From Euryodendron excelsum (Eukaryota; Streptophyta; Magnoliopsida; Ericales; Pentaphylacaceae), in contig CM065385.1 of assembly GCA_033060915.1 (NCBI GenBank), forward strand, positions 15,343,001-15,407,000: a stretch of DNA of 64,000 nucleotides, given 5' to 3'. Made by a program: the position numbers and the translations under genes. Position 1 is the first letter of the stretch. Every line of letters begins with the position of its first letter. Of this stretch, positions 35,178 through 47,059 are shown in pieces. The notes beneath the pieces are model-generated. The model saw only the letters and a program-made list of their open reading frames with translations. It did no database searches and was not told where the DNA came from.

Positions 35178-36493
35178 AACCATTTTTAGTAAGGTCTTGG
35201 GATAGTGCCATTGTCTACATTCCATCCACAGTTGAGATTTTTAGCCAAGGCAGGATAGGTAGATGCTTCTCTTGGAGTTCCAAGTGAGTTGGCGGTGATG
35301 ATGCAATTGTCAGCTTTCTTGACTGTTTTGCCTTCATTTGTATGCTCTGGAGTTTCTCTAACAAACCACTCGGGCGACTCGTCTTCGTCTAGCTTGATAG
35401 GTCGAGCTCGGGGTTTTCTGCTCTAGCATCCAGCTGGGGCTCGGTGTTCCTCAGGTGTACACAATGGGAGATTTTCATTACCAAGTTTGGACAGCTCTAG
35501 GTCAATTTTCTTCACAGATTCATATGCGAGTTCGTCCTCGGGGGTCGGCATTTTACCAGGGTTACACCGTAACCGAGTACGACTTTGTTCCATATTGTCG
35601 CATTCCATTTCCTCCTCATCCTTGTAATATATCTCTTGGCATGCAGCAAAACAAACCTTGTTGTTACCAAATTTTGTAACAATGTTGATGCCTGCGGTCC
35701 AGCGAAGGGTCTGTAGAGCCATTCGGAGAAGGATTTGCTGGTCGTACACCAATGATCTTGTTATTTATCAGGTCTTGGATCTTATGCCTGAGGGTCAAAC
35801 AATCTTCAGTGTCATATCCTTGGCTACCTGAATGATACTTACAGCTTGCTGCAGATTTGAAGTAATGAGGCAGAGGATTGGGCTGGGGTCGGGTAGGTAT
35901 AGGCTTCAGATATCCAGCTGCTAAGAGACCAAAGTAGGCTGTGGTCTGTGAGCATGCGAGTTTAGTAAATGTCCACTTTTTCGCACTTGTTCACCTAGGC
36001 CGAGGAGGTGTTGCAGATGTTTTTGATGATTGGGGACCGAGCTTTGGTGACGTCACAACTGGGTTGATGGTTCGAGAATCGAAAGGGTTTTGGGTTTTAT
36101 GTCTCAACATGGGGTAATTTTCGGTGTCAGGGCCAAATGGGTTGGGCTTGTATTTGTAGGAGAGATTATATAATCCATGGGTTTGGTTAGAGGTTGGTTT
36201 AGGAGGCATCCAAGCAGGGCCCTCGACCTGGGGAGGTTGTTGGCAAGCAATGGTCGAGGCATAGTCTTGGTCTTCCTTCTTCATCCTTTTTCATCCATTA
36301 TGGGTTTGGGGCTGCGAGGACTCTGATTGCTCATAGGTTGCATGAGATAAGAGTGAAGAGAGTATGCCTTCCAATTTGGTCATCCTATGTCTAACTCCTC
36401 TTGCCTTTGCTAATAGTAGAGTTAAGGTGTCGAGTGTGAGTGACTCCATGAGCGTTTCTGAGCTTTTGGCCTGTAATGACAGGGGGAACGAGG
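35178..36493 (-). pseudogene. Element A reduced gag
   Basis: The minus strand reads a coiled MTKLEGILSSLLSHATYEQS, then after a stop MKKEDQDYASTIACQQPPQV and a Pro-rich stretch (35991-36284). After further lesions comes LPHYFKSAASCKYHSGSQGY joined to DTEDCLTLRHKIQDLINNKI (about 35750-35885), the CCHC-like C-terminal motif of Ogre/Tat gag. The central Retrotrans_gag domain normally between these parts is missing. A tail with PIKLDEDESPEWFVRETPEH and ALAKNLNCGWNVDNGTIPRP runs to a stop near 35178, where protease would start in a full element. An acceptor-like TTGGTTTTAG precedes the first block at about 36505, recalling the gag intron known in Ogre. Confidence 0.75.
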
Positions 36494-36509
36494 GGAGGTA
36501 CCTAAAACC

Positions 36510-37924
36510 AACAAAAGAAAAGAGTTAGTGTTTTATCTCGACAAGTCTTTATGCAATGCATGCTCTAGGGTGCCCCTCTTTAGGAGGGAAACTAAGCATG
36601 ATGTATTGGCTCACTTTTGGAGATAAGGGATTTGCCCTTGTATGCAGATACCTTACCGTCAAGTGGGAATCTTCAGCCATCCATGCATTCATTCATAAAA
36701 GTAAAGAAGTACATTGAATTTTGGATTTAAGATACAAAGGAATTGAAATACATTTTAACAGGGGGAAGGGGAAACATTTTCCTTTGGACTTCCACCTATC
36801 TAGTTTTACAAAGGAAAAACCTAAACTACTCTTGAGTTTTTGGGTTCGCCTTCTTTGGATTTGATGTCGAGGAAGTCACTGTGAGACCTTGTTGATCGAT
36901 TGCCCCTTGTCTTATTGGCAACCCTATCTCCATGAGCATAGAAGGATTGTGGCCCCTCTTATAGAATGGATTAGTATGCATGCCATGAATCCCTTAGGGT
37001 TACGTGGGAACCCTTAGGGTTTGGGTAGGTTTAATGCAAGGGAGAGTGAGTTTGGTGTCACTCTCAATAGGTTGATCATATGCATGAAAATGCATAACTT
37101 GAATCGCTTGGAACTCTTGTCTTGACATGAGATATTGAATGCATGAACAAGGATATGCAAAGTGTATAAGGAGAGAAAATGCAATAGCAAGGTAAACGTG
37201 TATGCATGAGCAGTTAAATAGGCATTATAACAGGATGAATACAATCATTATAACAACAGGAATAAGCAGGTATAAATGAAAGTAAGAGCAGTCGCCCTTT
37301 CCTCCGTGGTTTTGAAAACGGTGCTCGTGTCTTAAATCCGGCAGAGGTTCGGCTATACATGGTGTCTATATGAGCATGAGGTTGAGGGTTGACTAATACG
37401 TCCTAAAAAGGCTCAGTCCCCAGATCTTCAAACCTAGGCCCACTCCCCGAGGTGGTGCCATGATCGGTTGGTGATCCGAGGGGGGGAACCATCAAGAGGC
37501 CGTAGGTGAAGAAACTGACACAGCATCTTGCCCACAACCAATATACCGTTCCCCCTTTCTAACTAGAAAGGACATATCAGGGTAATAATGCAAGTATGCA
37601 GAATGCATGTGCACATGCAAGGTATGTGTGATTTTTAAAAGGTGGAGGAAAGAGCCCAACAACTCCCATCCATCCTATTCATCACATTCATGCATAACAA
37701 TTAATAATGTTTAAATATAAAGCGCACCTACAAAACAAAAATGCAAGAGTTAGTATGTGGATGACAAACTTAATACAAGATAATATGAATAAATGCATGT
37801 TTTTTGAAAACAATCTTGAAAATTTGATTTTGAAAAGTTAAAGTGAATAGAATTGAACCAAGTTAATTGAAGACTCTACATGGGTGAAGGGTAAAGAGAC
37901 ATGACTACGACCTAACCCTCTAAG
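36510..37924 (-). other. Element A 5' leader
   Basis: Between the primer site and gag lie about 1.4 kb with only short frames and no recognised domain. It would be the untranslated leader and possibly an intron of the gag transcript. Confidence 0.6.
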
Positions 37925-37944
37925 TGTCCCCCGCGGAGTCGCTA
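37925..37944 (-). other. Element A primer binding site
   Basis: Minus strand TAGCGACTCCGCGGGGGACA, two bases inside the 5' LTR end. It is a variant of the TGGCGACTCCGC primer site of Ogre/Tat elements, reported as complementary to a tRNA-Arg. Confidence 0.75.
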
Positions 37945-38779
37945 GCTGTCACGCCCAGATATTTCGCACTCGAGGAATACACACACAAGCGGGAAAAATA
38001 CTGTACTCTCTCGTTAGAACTCACCCTCCTAGAAGAATGAGTGCGATTAGGTTTGAATTGAAAATAGATTTGAATAAAGGGCTTTTAGAAAAGATTTGGA
38101 GTCGCCACCTAACTTGATTAAGGTGAGTTAGGTCACCTAAAAACTAAGAATAATCTGAAAACTACACTTAGGGTTTTGGAAAAGGTTTCAGAAAATACCA
38201 CCTCAAGAGAGGGTTTTTAGGAAAACAGGTTGTTTGGCAACCTTTGGAAAATATTTAGCCCTTTTTTTTTGAAAATAACTCCTTTGGCCTTTCGAAAATA
38301 GTGATCTAGGTTCAGAGGTTGGTTACGTATAGGGAAGACGCACTAAGCCATCACCCTAGCCCGCCCTTTCGGTACCTACATGTCAATCTATCCTAGATTC
38401 ACATATGAGAGTCTTTAACTAACAAATGTTCAATCCTATGCTCTTTAGAAAACAATGTTTAGAAAAACATGATGCATGATATGCAAGTGCAAGAAAAGAG
38501 AGTTGATTCGGAAATAGATTTGAAAAGAAGAATTTGATTTTGATTTTAGAAGAAAGATTTGAAAGGATAGATTTGAAATTGGAAAGTTTGAAAAATTAGA
38601 GATTTGGAAATAGAAATTTGAAATTGGAAGTTTGAAAATAGATTTGAGATTTGAAAAGATTGTGGAATTTGGGATTTGGAAAGTATGGAGACCGCACCTA
38701 TGAGGGTTGCCTACATATCCTTTTGGAGGAATCAAGTCAGTCATAGTTCGGACAAGAGTCCGATTGAAAATAGGATGTT

Positions 38780-40300
38780 GGATTGGAAGAAAGAGATTTT
38801 GATTGGAAAAAAGATTTGATTGGAACTTAGAAATTGAAATTTGGAATTAAGAAGATTGGACTTTGATTGGAAGATTTGAAAAGACTTGACTTTGGAAAAC
38901 TTGGTTTTAGGAAAGCTAGACTTAAGGACATAGAAAAGAAAGATTGGACTTGACTTGGAAAGATTTTAGAGAAGATTTGACTCGAATGTTGGACTCGGAA
39001 GATTAGGGAAACTTGGGTTTAGGAAAGGCTCGAATTAGAAAAGTTCCGTTTTAGGAAAGTGTCATTTTATGGAAGTTTCAAATTAGAAAAATTTTGGAAT
39101 TACGAAAGTTTTCGAATTGGGAAAGTTTCGAAATTTGGAAAGTTTTATTTTAAGAAGGGTTTTGAAATAGGAAAGTGTTGAATTTAGAAATGTTTTGAAT
39201 TAGGAAAAGTTTAGTTTAAGAAAAGTTTAGAATTTGGAAAGTTTCAGCTTAAGAAAGTTTTGAATTTAGAAAGATTTGAAGTTTAGGAAAGTTTAGAATT
39301 TCGAAAGTTTTGGATTTAGAAAGTTTTAACTTAAGAAAGTTTTGAATTTGGAAAACTTCAAATTTGCAGAGTTTTGAAATGTAGAAAAGTTTTAGAGTTT
39401 GAGTTTTAGAAAATCTGGAGATTAGGAAAGGTTTGAGTTTAGGAAAGATTTGAAAACTTAGATTTGAAAAGTTAAGATTTGGAAAGAGATAGAATTAGGA
39501 AAGGGTTGAATTGAGAAAGACGTGGAAGTTGAGTTTTAAAATTTAGGAAAGATTTTTATGTTCAAGTTTTGGAAACTTAAGATTTAGGAAAGTAGAAGAT
39601 TAGGAAGGATTTGAACTAGGAAATATTTGGATTAGGAAGGGATTGGATTTTGTTTCTAAAAGAGAAAGTTTGATTTTGTTTCCAAAAATAGAGGATTGGA
39701 TCCAGTTTCCTAAATGGGAAGATTGGATTTGGTTTCCTAAAAGGAAGATTGGATTTGACAAGGATTTGGAAAGGAAGGTTGTAGAAACCTTAGATTTGGG
39801 AAGACTATAGTTTCGACATAGAAGATAGGTTTTGAAAATATGTATAGTTTTGATGTAGAAAATAAGAGGTTTTGAAAACTTAGGTTTTAAGGCAAGTATG
39901 AAAACCATGTTTTTTGAAAGAAAATAAGGTTTTCCTAATTGTTAACTCTAAGGCTTGACTTAGGCATCAAGAAAATGGATTTTTGGAAAGTACGTTTTTA
40001 GAAACGAACATTTTTAGAAGGAAAATCCTGGAGGGGAGTTTTTGGAAGAAAGATTTTGGGAAAAGAGTTTTTAGAAAGATTTTTGGTAAACAATTGTTGG
40101 AGAGAGTTTTTGAAAAGATTTTTAGGGAGCGTTTTTAGAAAGTGGATTTTGGGGAGAGTATTTTGGAGAGGAGTTGAAAAAGAGAGTTTTGGAAAATAGA
40201 TTTTTGGAGGGAGTTTTTGAAAACAACTTCGGAAAGGAGAGTTTTAGGAAAGTATGTTGAAAAAGAGATTTTTAGGAAGAGAGACTTTTGAAAAGAGAGT
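38780..40300. repeat. Low-complexity U5 of element A 5' LTR
   Basis: Same degenerate purine-rich words as in the 3' LTR. Confidence 0.75.
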
Positions 40301-41207
40301 TTTTAGAAGGTATAAAAATGTCTCACTTTCCAAAAGCGATTCTAACCATAAGAAGGCTAGAACCATTTTAAGAAAGTGGTTTTGAAAATAACAAAGGTTT
40401 GAAAATATAGACCATGAAAGCCACTTTAAATGTAACACTTTCCTAAAGCAACCCTAACCATGGAAAGGCTAGAATCACCCTAGGATTGTGATTTTGAAAA
40501 CAAGTTTTGAAGAGGGAGATTTTGATGCAATTTTGAAAACAAGTGTAATGCAAGTTTTGAAAACGAGTTTGAAAATGATTTTTGGAAGATGCAAGATCAT
40601 GATATGCACAATGCAAATTTGGGGTCGTGAACATAGAAGATTAAGGCTTCACCACATAATCAAGGGGGCCGAACCCACGTGATCTCTAGTTAGACTAAAA
40701 GAAAGCCCCCGACACGGTGACCCTTCAATAGTCTAATCCTACACATGGACCGGGAGTCCCCTTGTTTCAAACATACAAAGAAAGGAGGAAAAGAGATGGG
40801 GGCTTAAAATAGAGAAAACCCAAGTGGGTTAGGAGAGAGAAGAGAGAGGGGGAACGTGTAGAAATTTAAAGAGAAAGCCTACCTTGTGTCTTCTTTATTT
40901 TGCTTGGCTTTGTGCGCCTTGCTTTATTGCTTTTTCTTCAATCTTCGCTTCAGTCTTTGAGAGCTTTGTCTTGGTCTTCAAATCTTCGTAGTTGCAGAAC
41001 TCCAAGTCTTCAATGGAGGGTCGGAGGCCAGTGTATAAGTGTATAGAGGTGTGTATGAGTGTAAATAAGGCTAAGGTTTGTGTATGGTGGCTAGGGTTTG
41101 GAAAACCTAAAGAAGTTAGGGTTTTGGGAGTGTATGAGCTCTGTGTATCGAAAATTAGGGTTTTTAGATTGAGTTGGCGGACCTCTTTCACGCTGGAAGA
41201 GGCTCTG

Positions 41208-41215
41208 TATTTATA
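41208..41215 (-). promoter_or_regulatory. Element A 5' LTR TATA box (would drive the element)
   Basis: Minus strand TATAAATACAGAGCC. A palindrome with 10-bp arms TGGCACCACT/AGTGGTGCCA lies upstream on the minus strand at 41268-41290. Confidence 0.7.
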
Positions 41216-42884
41216 GAGATGAGACAGACCTGGCGCCTGTTGAAGTGGCGCTCGGCCAATTTTCTCTTGGCACCACTAGCAGTGGTGCCAGCCAGTTAGA
41301 AAAGTTTTTATGTCTGCAAGTAACGTATCTTTGCAAGATTTGGGCGCCTGTACTAGTGACTACCATGCAATTTTTAGCCTGGCTTCACTAGGAGTAACTC
41401 CGAAAAGTCCGGGAACGATTTGAAGAGGCCGGGAATGGCCCAAATAGCCCGAAAAGGGCAAGAACACTTAGAATAGTGTCTCGGAGATATTTGACTTGAA
41501 AAATGAGGATAAGATGCGTCGAAAGGATTGACTAAGCCATTAAGGGCAAAACGGTCAACCGGGTTGGAAAGCTACCGGGATGGACTTGGAATGTCCCGAA
41601 AAAAGACTCAAGACTTGGGGACATTATTTAGAACGTTCCCAAAGGCTGCTGGTTTGATACGCAGAGCCGGTGTTGTAGGAAAAGGCGACCGGCCCACCAG
41701 GGGCAAAACAGTTATTTCGCACCGGGTATGCCAGAATTGACTCGGAATGATCCGAAAGGATAGAGGAAGATTGAGAATACTATAATAAGAAATCTCAGGA
41801 GGTTGTCAGTTTGATACCAAGAGCCGGTGTGGTTCCCAGGGCGTTCGGATGCTTGGGGGCGAAATGGTCATCTTGACCGAAAAGTCTCGAAACTGGCCTG
41901 AAACTGACTAGAAGGCACCTAATCGTGTCGGGTGGTTTTTAAGTCAATATTAGAAGGTTGGACTTATTGTTTTGAAGACTCAGGTGTGTTCTCAAGAAAC
42001 GTGCCGAAAAATGGCCCTAGGGGCAATTTGGTCATTTTTCACCAAAGTGGGTTGGCAGGCACTAGTGTTGACCTAGGTTTTGAGCATTTCTGCCACTTCG
42101 ACGGTGGTTGCGTGATACAGGGGTTTGTTGGCAATTCCCTATATCGACCTGTTTGCGAGTATTTTCGCTACTCTAACGGTTGCGATGTTTGAGAGTATTT
42201 CCACTACTCTGACTGTTCGCAATCATTCCCGAGACTGCCTAATCTCGGGAAGCTGCTAAAGGGACTTAGCGCTTGAGAATCAACTTTCTCGAAAGGCATG
42301 CCTAAACAGACATTTCTGCATTAACGGGCTAGCAGGCGCCAAAGGTGAACCGTTCTACCATCTAGGGGACTTGGGGTCTTGTCCCGGTCGACAGGTTTAA
42401 AGGGACTTACCGTTTCGAAGAGATTTTCTTCAAAAAACGTGTTGGACCGTCTTGAGGAATCAACTGCTCGAGAGAGGGATTGGAATTGAAATTGGACTTG
42501 GAAAGGGGACTTACTGTCTTTAGAAAGACGTGCCTGATTTGGAATTAGAAAGGGGACTTACCGTATTCAGAAATACGTGCCTAATTTGGAATATATTTAT
42601 CATCTCGAGGAATCAACTGTCTTAAGAGAGGAATTGGAATTGGAATTGGAAAGGGGACTTATCGTCTTCGGAAAGACGCGCCTGTTTTGGAATTAGAAAG
42701 GACAATGCCTTTAAGGGCATTTTGGTCATTATGCCTCTTTTTGGGCTTGGTAGGGCTCGCGAAGCGACAAATTGATGGGATTAGACTTAGAAAGTTAATT
42801 CGGATTGAAATATGCTCACAATGACTTGAACACAAGTTTAGACGGAGTGGAGACTGCCGCGCGGTCAAAAATGGGGTGCTTACA

Positions 42885-44378
42885 TTGTTTCAAGCATGCA
42901 TGAAAGGGAAGTAAAATATGGGGGATTAAAATAGAAGAAAACCCAAGTGGGTTTGGAGGGAGAAGAGAAAGGGAGATTGCATAAAGATAAATAGAAAACC
43001 AACATTGTCTTCTTCGTGCTTTGTTTGCTTTGCTTAGTTGAACTTTAAGCCTTGAGAGCTTTGAAGTTGTAGAGCTGTAGTCTTCAATGGATGCTTTAGA
43101 GGCTTGTGTTTGAGTATAGAAGGTGTACAGAGGCTAGGGTTTGAGTATATGGAGGCTGGGGCTTGAAAAGGCTTGAGAGGGATAGGGTTTGGAGAGACTT
43201 CGAGCTCTGAATTTCAAGAGACAAAGTTTCTAGACTATGTTTGCAAACCTCCTTTACACAGGGGGAGAGTATGTATTTATAGACAATCGAAATAGCCTTG
43301 GCACCTGATACAGTGGTGCTAGAACAAAAAATACACTAACACCACTAGGAGTGGCACCAGGTCATTTATTGGCTTGCAGTGGTGCCAACCACTTAGGAAA
43401 GTTTTAAGGCGGCAAGAAATATATCTTTCGACCCTTGATATGTAAGGTAAAAGATTTAGGCCCTTGTCCTAGTGACTACCATGCAATTTTTGGCTTGGCT
43501 CAACTCGAAGTGACTCTAGAAAGTCCGGGAATGATCCGAAAGATTTTGAATAACCAGACTTCACCAAAAACTCTAGATAGAGTGTCTCGAAGGTAACTGT
43601 CTTAAGAAATAATGTTGGAGTAGGCCCACTAGGGGTAAAACAGTCAATTGAATTGGGAAATTGTGGAATGGACTTGGAATGACCCATGAGAAGGCTTGAG
43701 GGTTGTGAACACTATTAAGAGTGTTTTAAAAGGTTACCAGTTTGATACCTCGAGTCAGCGTAGTTAGAAAAGGCGATCGGCCTACTAGGGGCAAAACGAT
43801 CATTTTGCACCGAGATTACTGGAATAGACTCGAAATGGTCCAGAAAGGTGCTATAAGGTTGGAAATACTGCTAGAAAAATCTCTAGAAGGTAACCAGTTT
43901 GATACCTAGAGCTAGTGTGGTTCCCAGAGGCGATCAGATGCCTAGAGACAAAATGGTCATTTTGACTAGATAGTCTCAGAATCGATCACGAACCGACTGA
44001 AAGGCATCTGAACATACCAGATTGTCCTTGGGACAATCTTGGAAAGGTGGATTTACTGCTCTAAGGACTTAGGTATTTTCTCAAAAAGCGTGCCGAAAAG
44101 ACCTAAGGGGCAGTTCGGTCATTTTTCACTGGAGTGGGCTAGCAGGCACTGGTGTTGACCCTGATTTTGAGTGTTTTCGTCACTCTGACGATGTGTGACA
44201 AGTTGGTTTCCAAAGCTATCCCATCGTTTAGTAAACGTGTTACGGCCAAGAGGCGTATTTGGTCCCGTGACACAGGCGTTTTGTTGGCAATTCCTAATGT
44301 TGACCTAATTGTGAGTGTTTCTGCCACTCTGATGGTTCTTGATGTTTGCGAGTGTTTTTGCTACTCTGACGGGGTGCG
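42885..44378 (-). repeat. Element B 3' LTR, middle piece
   Basis: Begins with the TTGTT duplication, then TTTCAAGCATGC, continuing the LTR sequence interrupted at 25213. Contains the TATAAATA promoter (minus, 43274-43281) and leader. Ends with GTGCG (44374-44378), the left duplication of solo LTR C. Confidence 0.9.
43274..43281 (-). promoter_or_regulatory. Element B 3' LTR TATA box
   Basis: Minus strand TATAAATA, same position relative to CCCTAG-rich leader (43130-43195) as in other LTRs. Confidence 0.65.
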
Positions 44379-44579
44379 TGTAAGCACCCCATTTTTTACC
44401 GCTCGGCAGTCTACGCTCCGTGCAGACTTGTACTCAAGTTAATATGGACGTATTCCAATCAAAACCAACTTTCTAAGTCCCAAATCCTGTCTATCCATTG
44501 CTTCGCGGGCCCGCCAGGCCCAAATAAAGGCAAAATGACCAAAATGCCCTTAAGGGCATTGTTCTTTCTAATTCCAACT

Positions 44580-45055
44580 CCAACCCCTCTCTCGAGACAG
44601 TTTATCCCTTGAGACGATTCCTAATCAGGCACGTCTTTTCGAAGACGGTAAGGCCCCTTTCCAATTCCAACCCCTCTCTCGAGACAGTTTATCCCTTGAG
44701 ACGGTTCCGAATCAGGCACGTCTTTTCGAAGATGATAAGTCCCCTTTCCAATTTCAACCCCTCTCTCGAGATAGTTTGTCCCTCGAGACGATTTTGAATC
44801 AGGCACGTCTTTCCAAAGACGGTAAGTCCCCTTTCCAATCCCTCTCTCGAGACAGTTTATTCCTCGAGACGGTTCCAAATCAGGCACGTCTTTCCAAAGA
44901 CGATAAGACCCCTTTCCAATTCTAATCCCTCTCTTGGGACAGTTTATTCCTTGAGACGATTCCAAATCAGGCACGTCTTTCCGAAGACGATAAGACCCCT
45001 TTCCAATTCCAATCCCTCTTTCGTGACAGTTTATTCTTCAAGATGGTCCAACACG
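44580..45055. repeat. U3 minisatellite in solo LTR C
   Basis: AGGCACGTCTTT recurs at 44627, 44714, 44801, 44882 and 44969, a period of about 87 bp (one unit 81). Each unit has CTCTCGAGACAGTTTAT and the inverted repeat GTCTT-NNNN-AAGAC. Confidence 0.9.
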
Positions 45056-46402
45056 TTTTTCAAAAAAAATCTCTTCGAAACGATAAGTCCCTTTAAACCT
45101 ATTGATCAGGACGAGACCCCAAGTCCCCTAGATGGTAGAATGGTCCACCTTTGGCACCTGCTAGCCCGCCAATGCAGAAATGTCCGTTTAGGCATGCCTT
45201 CCAAGAAAGTTGACTTCTCAGGCGCTAAGTCCCTTTAGTAACTTCCCGAGATCACGCAGTCTTGAGAATGATCGTGAACCGTCAAAGTAGCGGAAATACT
45301 CGCAAACATCACAACCGTCAGACTAGCGGAAATACTTGCAAACAGGTTGATATAGGGAATTGCCAACAAACCCTTGTGTCACGACGACCGTCGTTAGGGT
45401 GGCGGAAACACTCAAAACCCAGGTCAACACTAGTTCTTGCAAGCCCACTTCGCTGAAACATGACCAAATTGCCCCTTGGACCAATTCCGAGACTTTTCGG
45501 TCAAGATGACCATTTCGCCCCTAGGCATCCGAACGCCCTGGGAACCACACCGGCTCTGGGTATCAAACCGGTAACTTTTCGAGAATGATTCTTATAGTAT
45601 TCTCAACCTTCCTCTATCTTTCTGGATCATTCCGAGTCAGTTCCAACAAACCCGATACAAAATGACCGTTTTGCCCCTGGTGGGCCGATCTCCTCTTCCG
45701 ACCACACCGGCTCTGGGTATCAAACCAGTAACCTTCTGAGATTGCTTCTTATAGTATTCTCAACCTTCCTCTATCTTTCTGGATCATTCTGAGTCAGTTT
45801 TGGCAAACTTGGTGCAAAATGACCGTTTTGCCCCTAGTGGGCCGGTCTTCTTTTTCGACCACACTGGCTCTGGGTATCAAACCGGTAACCTTCTGAGAAT
45901 GCTTTTTATAGTGTCCTCAACCTTTCTTTATCCTTTCGGATCATTCTAAGTCAGTTCCGGTAAACCCGGTGCGAAATGACCATTTTGCCCCTAGTGGGTC
46001 GGTCACTTTTTCCGCCCACACCGGCTCTTGGAATCAAACCAGCAACCTTTGGGAACATTCTGAATAATGTTTCTAAATCTCGAATCTTCTTCCGGGACAG
46101 TCTGAGTCCGTCCCGGCAGCTTCTCCATCCGATTGACCGTTTTGCCCCTAACGGCCTGATCAACCCCTCCGACACATTCTATGCTCATTTTCCAAGTCAC
46201 ATACCTCCGGGACACTATTCTAAGGGTTCTTGCCCTTTTTTTGGCCTTCTGGGTCATTCCCAGCCTCTTTAAATCATTCCCGGACTTTCCGGAGTCACTC
46301 CTAGTGAAGCTAGGCTAAAAATTGCATGGTAGTCACTAGTACAAGCGCCTAAATCTAGTCAAAGATACGTTGCTTGCCGACCTAAAACATTTCCTAAATG
46401 GC

Positions 46403-46425
46403 TGGCGCCACTACTAGTGGCGCCA
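46403..46425. promoter_or_regulatory. Palindrome upstream of LTR C promoter
   Basis: Arms TGGCGCCACTA and TAGTGGCGCCA around a single C, perfect over 23 bp. A second, imperfect one follows at 46442-46462. The TATA box is about 90 bp downstream. Confidence 0.8.
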
Positions 46426-46516
46426 AGCCAAAAAATGGCCAGGCGCCACTCCTAATGGCGCCAGTGTGTTGTTTGGCCTAGCGCTACTGCAACAGGCGCC
46501 AGTACATTCCTCTCTC

Positions 46517-46524
46517 TATAAATA
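46517..46524 (+). promoter_or_regulatory. LTR C TATA box
   Basis: TATAAATACAGAGCCTCTTC, aligned with the other LTRs; leader with several AAACCCTA motifs follows at 46600-46690. Confidence 0.7.
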
Positions 46525-47059
46525 CAGAGCCTCTTCCAGCGTGAAAGGGTTCCGCAAACTCAGTCTAAAAACACCAATATTCAATATACAAAGCTCAACA
46601 CTCCCTAAACCCTAGCTTCCTTAGGTTTTCCAAACCCTAGCCACCATACATAAACCCTAACCTCATATACACTCAAACACACCCCCATACACTTATACAC
46701 TGGCCTCCAACCCTTGATTATGTGGTGAAGCCTTAACCTTGTATGTTCACGACACCAAACTTGCATTGTGCATATCATGATCTTGCATATTCCAAAAACC
46801 GTTTTCAAACTCGTTTTCAAAGTTTGCATTAAACTTGTTTTCAAAATTGTATCAACATCTCCTTTTTCAAAACATGTTTTCAAAATCACAATCCTAAGGT
46901 GATTCTAGCTTTTCCATAGCTAGGGTTGTTTTAGGAAAGTGTTATATTCAAAGTGACCAATATGGTCCATATTTTCAACCCTTGTTGTTTTCAAAACCAC
47001 TTTCTTAAAGTGGTTCTATCCTTCTTATGGTTAGAATCGCTTTAGGAAGGTGAGATGTT

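Larger units (their letters stand above)
25214..42884 (-). mobile_element. Element A: complete-ended, pol-less Tat/Ogre-like gypsy retrotransposon
   Basis: 17,671 bp flanked by TTGTT at 25209-25213 and 42885-42889. Two LTRs of 4.84 and 4.94 kb, a polypurine tract next to the 3' LTR and a primer site next to the 5' LTR are present. The 7.9-kb internal region has an antisense plant mobile domain ORF and a reduced gag, but I see no protease, reverse transcriptase, RNase H or integrase on either strand. It interrupts the 3' LTR of element B, so it is younger than B. Confidence 0.92.
37947..42884 (-). repeat. Element A 5' LTR
   Basis: 4938 bp from TGTCACGCCCAG at 37947 to GCTTACA at 42884. It has one more U3 repeat unit (about 42541-42590) than the 3' LTR, which together with a 28-bp segment near 38316 explains most of the length difference. 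Confidence 0.92.

Noticed and set aside
34907..35287. 126-codon + strand ORF in element A spacer
   Set aside because: Partly antisense to the gag tail; no domain and not present as an ORF in element B spacer.
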